Below the pieces are notes generated by a model, which saw only the letters and a program-made list of their open reading frames with translations, had not been told where the DNA came from and did not search any database. This document shows, piece by piece, positions 44,209-52,608 of a stretch of DNA of 64,000 nucleotides. A program made the position numbers and the translations under genes. The DNA is from Priestia koreensis (GTDB taxonomy: Bacteria; Bacillota; Bacilli; Bacillales; Bacillaceae_H): contig NZ_LILC01000007.1 in assembly GCF_001274935.1 (NCBI RefSeq), forward strand, positions 184,184 through 248,183, read 5' to 3'. Numbering within the stretch: the stretch's first letter is position 1; every line of letters starts with the position of its first letter.

Positions 44209-45363
44209 TTAATCAAACATATATTGGTTGGACTCATAGCTGATTTTCAAGATAATTCCAACTGCTAACATACTGCTCATTAGCGAGCTCCCCCCGTAAC
44301 TAATAAACGGAAGCGGAATTCCTGTAATCGGCAAGACCCCTATGTCCATCCCAACATTCTCGAATACGTGGAACGTAATCATTGCAATAATACCTGCGCA
44401 GATATAGCTTTGAAACGGCTCCTTCGTGTTCGATGCGACTATAACAATATTGTATACTAATAACATAAAAAGGGAAATGACAATGCTTCCACCAACAAAG
44501 CCAAAACTTTCTCCAATGGCGCTAAAAATGAAATCCGAATGCTTTTCCGGCACGTAAAGCACGTGGTCTCTGAAAAATCCGTTCCCATTCATTCTTCCAG
44601 AACCAATCGCGGTAACGGCTTGCATATAGTTGTACGACAAGCTTGCTTTGTAACTCTCAGGATCAAGCCACGCATAAATGCGGTTAAATTGATACTGTGA
44701 AACATGCAGATAAGTCGAGAGAATTTTTGGGTGATAGAGAACCATATATAGAATAGAAGCTCCGATCGTTCCAATGATCCCGTACAACCCCGTAATGAGC
44801 TTCCAAGTCACTCCTGACATAAACAGCATCACGGTAAAAATAAACATAATAACAAGCGCTGTTCCTAAATCTGGCTGTAGCATAACTAATAGAATAGGAA
44901 GGAGCGTCGTAAACGCCATTTTCCATAATAGCTTCAGATCTGTATGAAAATTTCGCAATTTGAACGTTTCATTGTGCTTTGTGACGACTTTACTCAGAGC
45001 TAAAATGAGTCCCACCTTCATAAATTCCGAAGGCTGAATTGAACCAACTCCAGGCAGTACGAACCAGCTTTTCGCATCGTTCTTTTTAGGAGCAATGGCT
45101 TCTGGGGATACGACTAATAAAACCAAAATCGCAATATTAAGCCAATAAAAGTACCAGGTCAGTTTGTCCATTTGCTCCGTATCTGGAATCATCGCTAAAG
45201 CGATAATAACAGCCCCAACTCCGTACCACATCACTTGCCTGACCGCAAAGTTTGTTGGATATTGATGCGTTTGCTGGGCACTATATATGGCAATAACACT
45301 TGCACACAACATTAAAAACAGAATAAAAATGATATTATAGTTTAACCGTTCCTTTTTTTTCAT
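44209..45363 (-). CDS. RodA/FtsW/SpoVE-family SEDS glycosyltransferase
   Basis: 384-residue SEDS protein with ten membrane helices. Visible signatures are QPSEFMKVGLILALSK, LQPDLGTALVI, the long extracellular loop with YNYMQAVTAIGSGRMNGNGF and PEKHSDFIFSAIGE, and the C-terminal PLPFISYGGSS. These proteins polymerise glycan strands from lipid II. The loop is closer to RodA than to FtsW. The frame could extend 16 codons to a TTG with no RBS, so the ATG is used. Confidence 0.85.
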   Translation of the reverse strand: MKKKERLNYNIIFILFLMLCASVIAIYSAQQTHQYPTNFAVRQVMWYGVGAVIIALAMIPDTEQMDKLTWYFYWLNIAILVLLVVSPEAIAPKKNDAKSWFVLPGVGSIQPSEFMKVGLILALSKVVTKHNETFKLRNFHTDLKLLWKMAFTTLLPILLVMLQPDLGTALVIMFIFTVMLFMSGVTWKLITGLYGIIGTIGASILYMVLYHPKILSTYLHVSQYQFNRIYAWLDPESYKASLSYNYMQAVTAIGSGRMNGNGFFRDHVLYVPEKHSDFIFSAIGESFGFVGGSIVISLFMLLVYNIVIVASNTKEPFQSYICAGIIAMITFHVFENVGMDIGVLPITGIPLPFISYGGSSLMSSMLAVGIILKISYESNQYMFD

Positions 45364-45583
45364 TCTTTCTACACCAACTTTTTTCTTTTCTCGTACTAAT
45401 AGACCACGCAAACGAGAAAAAGTTTCATGATTCGTGCCGTTTTTATTTATTTTCTTGTATTACGGACGTTTTGATCGTTTAATATGTTAAAAAACCATTT
45501 GTTCAAGGGATTGTCACTTCCAAGCTTGTCCAATGAAAGGTATAATATAAAGCAGGAACCATAAGATCAAGGAGCTTGATACA

Positions 45584-46144
45584 ATGAACAAAGACAAAAA
45601 TCAATATGTACCAACGAGTACAAAGAACTTCGCTGGTATCATCATCACGGTATCTATTATTGCCAATATCATTATTTTGTTATTATTCTTCTCACCTCTT
45701 GGGTATCAAAAAGACGTTCATTTTGATTTAACGATCTTCCCAAGACTGAATGCTATTTTTAATAGCTTTACGTTTATTTTCTTACTCGCTGCTTTTTATG
45801 CGATTATGAAAAAGAATGTTCGTGTACATAAGGGCTTCATTCTTGCAGCCTTTACGACAACCTTTTTATTTTTAATTTCGTACTTATCATTCCACTTTTT
45901 ATCGCCAGATACAGCAAAATACGGTGGAGATGGTATTCTTCGTCCGATCTACTTCTTTATTTTGATTACGCATAGCTTTTTAGCAGCCGTTATTGTTCCG
46001 CTTGCTCTATTCGCCCTCGTATGGGGATGGACGATGCAAATTGAAAAGCACAAAAAAATCGTGCGCTGGACGATGCCGATTTGGCTTTATGTAAGCTTAA
46101 CTGGTGTTGTCGTATACCTATTTATGGCACCTTATTATCAATAA
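45584..46144 (+). CDS. ctaM: DUF420 membrane protein CtaM/YozB
   Basis: 186 residues, five membrane helices. The DUF420 pattern is visible (FPRLNAIFNS, a His-containing helix LISYLSFHF, ITHSFLAAVIVPLAL). In Staphylococcus aureus CtaM is needed for maturation of aa3-type haem-copper oxidase. The B. subtilis homologue is YozB. It stands alone here, separate from ctaA-ctaG. CAAGGAGC precedes the ATG. Confidence 0.85.
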   Translation: MNKDKNQYVPTSTKNFAGIIITVSIIANIIILLLFFSPLGYQKDVHFDLTIFPRLNAIFNSFTFIFLLAAFYAIMKKNVRVHKGFILAAFTTTFLFLISYLSFHFLSPDTAKYGGDGILRPIYFFILITHSFLAAVIVPLALFALVWGWTMQIEKHKKIVRWTMPIWLYVSLTGVVVYLFMAPYYQ

Positions 46145-46148
46145 CAAC

Positions 46149-46178
46149 AAAAGGCCACGATCATTCGTGGCCTTTTTA
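46149..46178. terminator. Bidirectional terminator
   Basis: Stem AAAGGCCACGA/TCGTGGCCTTT between convergent ctaM and the DUF2500 gene. Confidence 0.88.
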
Positions 46179-46196
46179 TTTATCCCTATCCATTTA

Positions 46197-46541
46197 TTAG
46201 CGGTTAAATTCCAAAAATCTCGTCCCCTGAAAGGACAGCATCCCTTCATCACCTTCTACTAATTGGCCGTAATAACCACCTTCAACCTCAAGCTCCATGC
46301 GATCCCCACTCTCTACTTCAAACGTTGTAAAATAGCTTGTAGAATGCGATTCGCCGCCCCTCATCTTCATTCTCTTCGTCACCACTTTTGCAGGAACTTT
46401 CAAACGAGGCTGCTTGTTATTACGCTTCCACTGAAAGATACTGCTCAAAATTCCGAAGACAAACAAACCGAGTATTCCAAAAAACATAATTGGAAACAGG
46501 ACCCCCATTATATCAAATAAATAATCGTTTTCCGTACCCAT
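46197..46541 (-). CDS. DUF2500 small membrane protein
   Basis: 114 residues. One N-terminal membrane helix (about 12-33) precedes a basic segment (WKRNNKQPRLKVPAKVV) and a small beta-rich domain with SYFTTFEVESGDRMEL, the DUF2500 signature. Function unknown. The ATG follows GGAGGAGGGG; the longer frame lacks an RBS. Confidence 0.78.
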   Translation of the reverse strand: MGTENDYLFDIMGVLFPIMFFGILGLFVFGILSSIFQWKRNNKQPRLKVPAKVVTKRMKMRGGESHSTSYFTTFEVESGDRMELEVEGGYYGQLVEGDEGMLSFQGTRFLEFNR

Positions 46542-46711
46542 AAAAAACCCCTCCTCCACCCGTATGGTATAATATGTATATTTTACCACGTAGATGATCC
46601 ATTGTTGATGAAAAATCACACGTTTTTCTCTATCATTTTATCGTTTTCTATGCACCGAATAGTCATATATGGTACGATAATAGAGCTTAAAACAGAAAGG
46701 ACGGATGAAAT

Positions 46712-47569
46712 ATGGCAGCTCCTACCGAAGACCATTCCTTTGACGTACAATGCCAACTTGTTCATAAGCGAATTCTTCAACAGAAAGAACGGATTCTTGA
46801 ATCCTTATCTACATCTGAAAAGAACGGTTCTCAATATGGACAAGAGATGAATTCTCTTCTTACATGGCGGAAAGAATTAATTGAAGTTTATGCAAATATT
46901 TTTACGATGAGCAATCAAAAAGGAACTGACTATATTAACAAGTGGGGGCGCGACATGTCCCAACTTTTAGTACAAACGCGCATTCCTTTAGATGTGGCGG
47001 TAGAAGAAATTAGAAAATACCGAAGCATCATTGGCGATTTAATAAAAGATCAGGGAAATCAGCAGGATTATTCGTTGAATACGTTCTTTTCTCTTATCTC
47101 ATTTTTTTACGACATGGTCGATCAGACTATCTATGCCATCAGCCTGCACTATTTGCAACAGCATCAGTACCAGCTTAATACGGCTGAAACAGCGGTGGAT
47201 GAATTATCTATTCCCGTTGTCGTCATTCAGGATGGTCTTGGTGTACTTCCTCTTGTCGGAGATATTGATACGCGACGTGCTGGTTTATTAATGGAACTTG
47301 CTCTCCAAAAAAGTTCGGATGATAAGCTAAAATGGCTCATTATTGACTTATCAGGTGTCCCTATTATCGATACGATGGTAGCGGATCAGCTATTCAAAGT
47401 GGTGAGTGCGCTTAAACTACTAGGAATTGAAACGATGCTAAGCGGCATTCGTCCTGAGATCGCGCAGACGATGACTCATTTAGGCATTGAATTTGCCTCC
47501 GTTTCAACATTTTCAACCCTTCAGCGAGCGCTTCAGCACATCGGCTTTAATTTAATCGAAGGCCAATAA
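46712..47569 (+). CDS. RsbR paralogue (stressosome protein)
   Basis: 285 residues. The N-terminal helical domain (about 1-150) is of the non-haem globin type found in RsbR paralogues. The STAS domain (about 165-280) keeps both regulatory threonines, in GDIDTRRA and IIDTMVADQ, at the positions RsbT phosphorylates in RsbRA. It therefore looks competent for stressosome assembly and sigmaB control. No rsbS, rsbT or sigB is in the window. RBS AAAGGACGGATG spacing is good. Monocistronic with its own terminator. Confidence 0.87.
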   Translation: MAAPTEDHSFDVQCQLVHKRILQQKERILESLSTSEKNGSQYGQEMNSLLTWRKELIEVYANIFTMSNQKGTDYINKWGRDMSQLLVQTRIPLDVAVEEIRKYRSIIGDLIKDQGNQQDYSLNTFFSLISFFYDMVDQTIYAISLHYLQQHQYQLNTAETAVDELSIPVVVIQDGLGVLPLVGDIDTRRAGLLMELALQKSSDDKLKWLIIDLSGVPIIDTMVADQLFKVVSALKLLGIETMLSGIRPEIAQTMTHLGIEFASVSTFSTLQRALQHIGFNLIEGQ

Positions 47570-47571
47570 AA

Positions 47572-47603
47572 AAAAACGGTAGAGAGTTTCTACCGTTTTT
47601 TTT
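47572..47603. terminator. Bidirectional terminator
   Basis: Stem ACGGTAGA/TCTACCGT with T8 on both strands. Confidence 0.88.
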
Positions 47604-48147
47604 ATTCTGGATTTCCAATTTCATTAAGTGGCCAAATACGGGCCTTAACTTCTCCTACAACCGAATCCTTTTTAATAAAGCCGAAATAGCGTCCATCTTT
47701 ACTAACAGGTCGATTATCGCCTAGTACGAACAGCGAATCAGCAGGAACTTTCTTTTTACCCGTAATTTCAGTAAGCGTAAAATCTGGCGTAAATACTTCT
47801 CCTTCTTGGAGCTTAGCTTTACTTTCTTTCAGGTACGTCTCTGGCACTTCTTTTCCATTTATATAGAGCGTGTCGTTTTTCATTTCCACTGTATCACCCG
47901 GTAATCCAATAATGCGTTTTACGTAATCTTCATCAGCATCAGGAGCATGAAAAATAATTTCATCTGAGCGCTCTAGCTTGCTAACCTTGCTCACAATCAA
48001 TCGGTTGCCGTCCTGTAAGTTTGGCATCATTGATTCACCCTTTACAAGCGATGGCGTAAATAAAAATTCGCGAATTAAAAAAGCAATGACTACTGCGATG
48101 ACAATGGCTTTAACCCATGATAAAAATTCTTTTGTTCCACTTGACAT
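47602..48147 (-). CDS. Type I signal peptidase (copy 1)
   Basis: 181-residue Gram-positive signal peptidase. One N-terminal membrane helix (about 12-30) is followed by catalytic Ser39 (GESMMP) and Lys77 (YVKRIIGLPGD), then GDNRPVSKDGR. It removes signal peptides from exported proteins at the outer membrane face. It is nearly identical over the N-terminal region to the next gene. The ATG follows GAGGAAGTGA. Confidence 0.9.
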   Translation of the reverse strand: MSSGTKEFLSWVKAIVIAVVIAFLIREFLFTPSLVKGESMMPNLQDGNRLIVSKVSKLERSDEIIFHAPDADEDYVKRIIGLPGDTVEMKNDTLYINGKEVPETYLKESKAKLQEGEVFTPDFTLTEITGKKKVPADSLFVLGDNRPVSKDGRYFGFIKKDSVVGEVKARIWPLNEIGNPE

Positions 48148-48347
48148 TGTTTCACTTCCTCGTCGTTTCATCCAAATTCCATATTCAAGTATTAATCATG
48201 CCATAAAAAAGACCGAAACGCCAACTTTTAGCGAAGCAGCAAGGAAAATATCCTACTTAACTCCTTGTTTTTACTCCTTTTAAGATAGACTGCTCGTTTT
48301 CCTAAGGAGACATGCGCCTCCTTCTTCTTTTTCACGACCTATAACGA

Positions 48348-48379
48348 AAAATAGCAGAGACACTCGCCTCTACTATCTC
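48348..48379 (-). terminator. Possible terminator of signal peptidase copy 2
   Basis: Imperfect stem TAGCAGAG/CTCTACTA followed on the minus strand by TTTTTCG. Confidence 0.5.
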
Positions 48380-48382
48380 TCA

Positions 48383-48928
48383 TCACTTTGGAAAACCTAT
48401 TTTATTAAGCGGCCAAATACGGAGCTTGACTTCTCCCACTACCGAGTCTTTTTTTATCACTCCAAAAATGCGCCCATCTTTACTCACAGGTCGGTTATCT
48501 CCTAATACAAAGAGCGTATCCTTTGGCACTTTTTTCACTCCGCCAACAGCTTCTAGCGTAAAATCATTTGTAAAAGGCCTCTGCTCTGGATGGTCTAATT
48601 TCCCCTGCTTTAAGTATGGTTCCGGCACGGCTTTTCCGTTTATGTACAGCTGATCGTTTTTCATCTCCACCGTATCACCCGGCAACCCGATCACTCGCTT
48701 TACGTATTCTTCATCCGCATCTGGGGCATGAAAAATAATTTCATCATAGCGCTCGATTTTACTCATTTTGCTGACGATTAGACGGTTGCCATCTTGTAAA
48801 TTAGGCATCATGGATTCGCCTTTAACAAGAGACGGGGTAAATAAAAACTGGCGGATTAAAAAGGCGATGACTACCGCAATGACAATCGCTTTAATCCAAG
48901 AGAGTAATTCTTTTGTTCCACTTGACAT
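48383..48928 (-). CDS. Type I signal peptidase (copy 2)
   Basis: 181 residues with Ser39 and Lys77 in the same context as copy 1. Residues 1-60 differ at only a few positions. Even the upstream segment around the RBS is conserved (TTGACATTGTTTCACTTCCTC in the plus strand). This is a recent tandem duplication. Both copies look active. Confidence 0.9.
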   Translation of the reverse strand: MSSGTKELLSWIKAIVIAVVIAFLIRQFLFTPSLVKGESMMPNLQDGNRLIVSKMSKIERYDEIIFHAPDADEEYVKRVIGLPGDTVEMKNDQLYINGKAVPEPYLKQGKLDHPEQRPFTNDFTLEAVGGVKKVPKDTLFVLGDNRPVSKDGRIFGVIKKDSVVGEVKLRIWPLNKIGFPK

Positions 48929-49120
48929 TGTTTCACTTCCTCATTCTTTCTTCCGATAAAATCATAAAATAAAGTTTAGCTATGTATAGGATAAATTCCC
49001 CTTCCATTATAGCAGTTATCTGTCTTTTTTGTATAATTTCACCTTGTAAATTCCCTGTTTTTTAATTTTTTAAAAATTCCAAGTAAATCTATAGGAAAAA
49101 TGTTTTTGATGGTGTATAAT

Positions 49121-49209
49121 CATGTTGTAAGCTGCTTTACTCAGTATAGTCTCATTGTTAGACCCCTTCTTTTTACATCGCTCCTAAGAATTCTTAGGGG
49201 CATTTTTTT
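49121..49209 (+). ncRNA. Candidate small RNA upstream of mntH
   Basis: TATAAT at 49115-49120 is followed by about 60 bases and a strong terminator (49180-49209: GCTCCTAAG/CTTAGGGGC then T7). No ORF lies between. The -35 is weak. It contains a C-rich run (GACCCCTTC) that could base-pair with ribosome binding sites. Boundaries are estimates. Confidence 0.4.
49180..49209 (+). terminator. Orphan rho-independent terminator
   Basis: Stem GCTCCTAAG/CTTAGGGGC with an AATT loop and T7. There is no plus-strand coding sequence upstream. Confidence 0.8.
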
Positions 49210-49257
49210 ATTTGGGGAATAGTAAGAGGCAAAAGACCTACACTTGAACGTAATAAA

Positions 49258-49308
49258 TTGCGTTTTCTTTGCAGAATGAGATATAATTTGCATTAATTCA
49301 ACTTTTTA
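49258..49308 (+). promoter_or_regulatory. mntH promoter and MntR-like operator
   Basis: TTGCGT (49258-49263), 18-base spacer, TATAAT (49282-49287). An AATTTGCATTAATTCAACTT segment overlapping the -10 and start resembles the MntR site of B. subtilis mntH, so repression by manganese is expected. Confidence 0.5.
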
Positions 49309-49363
49309 TCCTAAAAGAAACTATTTTCGTCTTGGGCTAAAAATTAGAAAGGAGGCACAACAC

Positions 49364-50641
49364 GTGAAAGACGAACCAAAAACATTGTCAGCCTTTGAAC
49401 AAAGCGCTCAAGATGTCCTTAGCGGAAAAACAAAGGGCTGGAAGCGAATTCTTCCTTTTTTAGGCCCAGCTTTTATCGCCTCTGTCGCGTACATTGACCC
49501 TGGTAACTTCGCAACAAATATTGCCGCAGGTTCTCAATATGGCTATATGCTACTGTGGGTGGTTCTCGTTTCAAACTTAATGGCCGTTTTAATTCAATCG
49601 CTTTCTGCTAAGTTAGGCATTGCAACGGGCCATAATCTACCTGAGTTAGCACGGGAACATTTTCCAAAGCCTGTTTCCATTGGATTATGGATTCAAGGAG
49701 AGCTTGTCATTATGGCGACCGATCTAGCCGAATTTATCGGGGCGGCTTTAGGAATTTATTTATTGTTCGGACTCCCGCTCTTTCCTTCGGCTCTTCTTGC
49801 AGCCGTTGGGTCATTTGCGATTTTAGAACTACAGCGTCGCGGTGCCCGCTTTTTAGAAGCAGGGATTGCTGCGATGGTATTTGTCGTAGTTCTGGCCTTT
49901 GGGTTACAAACATTTTTAGCCCATCCAGACGGGCAGAGTATTATACGAGGCCTTTTCATCCCACAGTTTCAAGGCGTGGACAGTGTATTATTAGCATCGG
50001 GAATTTTAGGGGCGACCGTTATGCCACATGCGATATATTTGCACTCTTCGTTAACACAAAAGCGGGTGCGTGGTACAAATGATAGAGAAAAGCGGCTGAT
50101 TTTTAGATTTGAATTCATCGATATCATCATTGCGATGATTATCGCTGGGGCAATCAACGCAAGCATGCTGATTGTCGCTGCTGCTCTTTTCTTTAAAAAC
50201 GGGTTAAACATTGAGGACTTAGACGTCGCTTTTACTCAGTTTGATCATTTGATTGGACCGTTTGCTGCCATTGCCTTTGGAGTCGGTCTCTTATCATCTG
50301 GACTCTCTAGCTCCTCAGTTGGAACGATGTCTGGTGATGTGATCATGCAAGGGTTTATCCGCAGAAGCATTCCGATTTATTTGCGGCGATTCATTACCAT
50401 TATCCCACCTCTCGTGATTATTGGGCTTGGGGTAAACGCCACAACGGCGCTCGTCGTCAGTCAAGTCATCCTATCGTTTGGCATTGCCTTTGCTCTTATT
50501 CCGCTCATACTTTTTACCAGTAAGAAAAAAGTGATGGGATCTCTTGTGAATCACCCTGTTACTACAATCATCGCTTGGATTATTGCGGTACTAGTCGTTT
50601 GTTTAAATGTTTTTCTTATTTACCAAACATTGTTTCTATAA
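49364..50641 (+). CDS. mntH: NRAMP-type manganese/divalent metal transporter
   Basis: 425 residues, 11 membrane helices. The metal-coordinating DPGN motif (SVAYIDPGNFATN) in TM1 and the MPH motif (GATVMPHAIYLHS) in TM6 are intact. It imports Mn2+ with protons. GTG start after AAGGAGG. A plausible MntR-type operator overlaps the promoter. Confidence 0.92.
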   Translation: MKDEPKTLSAFEQSAQDVLSGKTKGWKRILPFLGPAFIASVAYIDPGNFATNIAAGSQYGYMLLWVVLVSNLMAVLIQSLSAKLGIATGHNLPELAREHFPKPVSIGLWIQGELVIMATDLAEFIGAALGIYLLFGLPLFPSALLAAVGSFAILELQRRGARFLEAGIAAMVFVVVLAFGLQTFLAHPDGQSIIRGLFIPQFQGVDSVLLASGILGATVMPHAIYLHSSLTQKRVRGTNDREKRLIFRFEFIDIIIAMIIAGAINASMLIVAAALFFKNGLNIEDLDVAFTQFDHLIGPFAAIAFGVGLLSSGLSSSSVGTMSGDVIMQGFIRRSIPIYLRRFITIIPPLVIIGLGVNATTALVVSQVILSFGIAFALIPLILFTSKKKVMGSLVNHPVTTIIAWIIAVLVVCLNVFLIYQTLFL

Positions 50642-50643
50642 GG

Positions 50644-50674
50644 AAAACCCGCTGCATTTGACAGCGGGTTTTTG
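50644..50674. terminator. Bidirectional terminator
   Basis: Stem AAAACCCGCTG/CAGCGGGTTTT between convergent mntH and the DUF202 gene. Confidence 0.9.
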
Positions 50675-50676
50675 TT

Positions 50677-51051
50677 TTACATATGAATCATTACTTTTAG
50701 AAGATATACGAAAAAAGCGATAAAGATTATGAGCAGGCTCACAGATAAAAAAATGACATTTCCGTACGATGCTTTAAACGTTTGTGTATTAATCTGACCA
50801 CGTTTACGCATATAGCTGACGGTTGACACGATAATCGTAAGCACACCTAAAACAACAGATAAAAAGCCAATTGTCGTGACCACCGTATCTGCCCATGTAA
50901 ACATTTCAGATAGCTTATTAAAATGTAGATTCGTTACTAAAAAACCTACGCCTACAATAGCGATTGCTGTCCGAATCCAGGCGAGATACGTGCGCTCACT
51001 TGCGAGGTGTTGCTGTATGTACGTTGAGTCAACGGTTTGTTTCTTCTCCAT
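50677..51051 (-). CDS. DUF202 membrane protein
   Basis: 124 residues with three membrane helices and the DUF202 signature LASERTYLAWIRTAIAIVGVG near the N terminus. Function unknown; relatives are often near transporters. The ATG follows GAGGAAGAGG. Confidence 0.85.
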   Translation of the reverse strand: MEKKQTVDSTYIQQHLASERTYLAWIRTAIAIVGVGFLVTNLHFNKLSEMFTWADTVVTTIGFLSVVLGVLTIIVSTVSYMRKRGQINTQTFKASYGNVIFLSVSLLIIFIAFFVYLLKVMIHM

Positions 51052-51207
51052 TTTGTTCCTCTTCCTCCTCGTTGTATGTTACTAGTGTGTACATGAGCCA
51101 AAATCCTTTTTTATAACGCACCTACATGTCCCATCATCTTTTGCATTTACTGATTTTCTATACATGTACCCATAATTACGCTATAATAGGTAAGATTTTG
51201 AAACAAA

Positions 51208-51501
51208 GTAGGGGTTTTAGCTGCCCTCTATGCCTCCGTTTTAGATCCTGCACATGCCACTACTTCTAGTATGGCAAGTGGCGTCGTAAACGGAGCGGCA
51301 ACGATTTTGTTGACGTTATTTTTAGATCCGCATATCGCGCTCATGACCGAACGAGCGCTTAACGAACCACAAGGGGCGGATTCGATGTCAAAGGCTTACG
51401 GATGGCTCATGATTTCACGCTTTTTCGGAACGCTCTTGGCACAGGCTATTCTCATACCTGCTGCACACTGGATTTCATGGGTGAGCGGATTTCTCTCCTA
51501 A
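51208..51501 (+). pseudogene. C-terminal remnant of amj-like lipid II flippase
   Basis: About 97 codons remain open from 51208: VGVLAALYASVLDPAHATTSSMASGVVNGAATILLT and onward to LLAQAILIPAAHW. The pattern matches the C-terminal third of Amj (YdaH), the alternative lipid II flippase of about 270 residues. A stop codon (TGA, 51199) cuts the frame. No start, RBS or N-terminal two-thirds is present. A TATAAT lies just upstream, so a short transcript may still be made. Its own terminator is intact. Confidence 0.6.
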
Positions 51502-51502
51502 C

Positions 51503-51541
51503 AAAAGCGGTGTAGAAGAACATTCTTCTACACCGCTTTTG
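51503..51541. terminator. Terminator of the amj remnant
   Basis: Long stem AAAAGCGGTGTAGAAG/TTCTACACCGCTTTT. Confidence 0.88.
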
Positions 51542-51623
51542 TGGGAGATAATCTGGTATAAGGAAGGCTTCTTTATCATATGTACAAAGAAGCACACCTG
51601 TTTTCCTAAAAGGAGATGGTACG

Positions 51624-51815
51624 ATGTCCACTTCACCAACGTTTGTCTTCCTAGTCGTGGATCGACGCATGATGACACGTTTTTTTTGCACGGAAATTTT
51701 GGCGAGTTCCATCATTTATTACGCGCTCAAGAAAAGCGGTCTATCAGAATGGGGTGCGGTCGGTGGAAGCATGCTGGGCACGTTTTGTCTGAAACGATAT
51801 GTATATAAGCCCTAA
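51624..51815 (+). CDS. Small hypothetical membrane protein
   Basis: 63 residues. One or two hydrophobic segments (about 22-36, ILASSIIYYAL; and 43-58). AAAAGGAG lies 9 bases before the ATG. It is convergent with signal peptidase copy 3 with only 7 bases between stop codons. Function unknown, moderate doubt that it is translated. Confidence 0.5.
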   Translation: MSTSPTFVFLVVDRRMMTRFFCTEILASSIIYYALKKSGLSEWGAVGGSMLGTFCLKRYVYKP

Positions 51816-51822
51816 ATACGCA

Positions 51823-52371
51823 TTATTTCGCACTCCCAATTTTATTTAACGGCCAAATTCTCACTTCTACTTGCCCGATGACGGAGGATGCTTTTATAAA
51901 ACCAAATTCACGGCTATCATGGCTACGCGGGCGATTATCTCCCATGACAAATAAATGACCTTTTGGTACTCGTAACTCCCCTGTTAGCATTTCAAGTGTA
52001 AAATCGTCATTGAGATAATCCCCTACTGCTAACTTTTTCTTGCTATTGTCAAGGTACGGTTCAGGGGTAAGCACACCGTTAATATACAATTGATCCTTTT
52101 TCAACACGATGGTATCGCCTGGCAAACCGATCACGCGTTTCACATAATTTTTAGGTGCATCTGGAGCACGAAACACAATTTCGTCAAAGCGTTTAATCTC
52201 ACCTAGCTTACTTACAATCAGACGATTGCCATCCTGTAAAGTAGGCATCATGGAGACGCCCTGAACAACAGTTGGTACAAATACAAAACGCTCGAGCACT
52301 AGTACAATCGCAACGGCCCATAAAATGGTTTTCACCCACATCCAGATTTCTTGCTGAGTCGATTTTTTCAT
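51823..52371 (-). CDS. Type I signal peptidase (copy 3)
   Basis: 182 residues. One N-terminal membrane helix; catalytic Ser40 (GVSMMP) and Lys78 (YVKRVIGLPGD). GDNRPRSHDSRE is the box preceding the last strand. It is more diverged from copies 1 and 2 than they are from each other. ATG after GGGAGGGGAA. The 18-codon upstream extension is not supported. Confidence 0.9.
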   Translation of the reverse strand: MKKSTQQEIWMWVKTILWAVAIVLVLERFVFVPTVVQGVSMMPTLQDGNRLIVSKLGEIKRFDEIVFRAPDAPKNYVKRVIGLPGDTIVLKKDQLYINGVLTPEPYLDNSKKKLAVGDYLNDDFTLEMLTGELRVPKGHLFVMGDNRPRSHDSREFGFIKASSVIGQVEVRIWPLNKIGSAK

Positions 52372-52608
52372 CTGTTCCCCTCCCTTACTTCTTCCATCTT
52401 CATCTTTTTGGTCCTCTATTGTCAAAACCTAACACATTTTCCTAACTGATTTTATGAAATGAATGTATATATTCGAAAAAACATGATTACTTTCCTGCAT
52501 TTTTCTTATAAAATAGATGTAAGATTCCTTGTTTGCTATAAAAAGGTGTCACAACTACAAACGCCCTAAAGAGGAGCTTTTTTGTAGGATTATTAGGAGA
52601 TGGAAAAA

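Larger units (their letters stand above)
48929..49363. other. Intergenic region with candidate small RNA
   Basis: 435 bases between divergent genes. It carries an orphan promoter-like TATAAT, a plus-strand terminator with no gene before it, and the mntH promoter with an MntR-like box. Confidence 0.6.

Noticed and set aside
51452..51715. Minus-strand 87-codon ORF opposite the amj remnant
   Set aside because: It crosses a terminator hairpin and overlaps the plus-strand small gene. There is no RBS.
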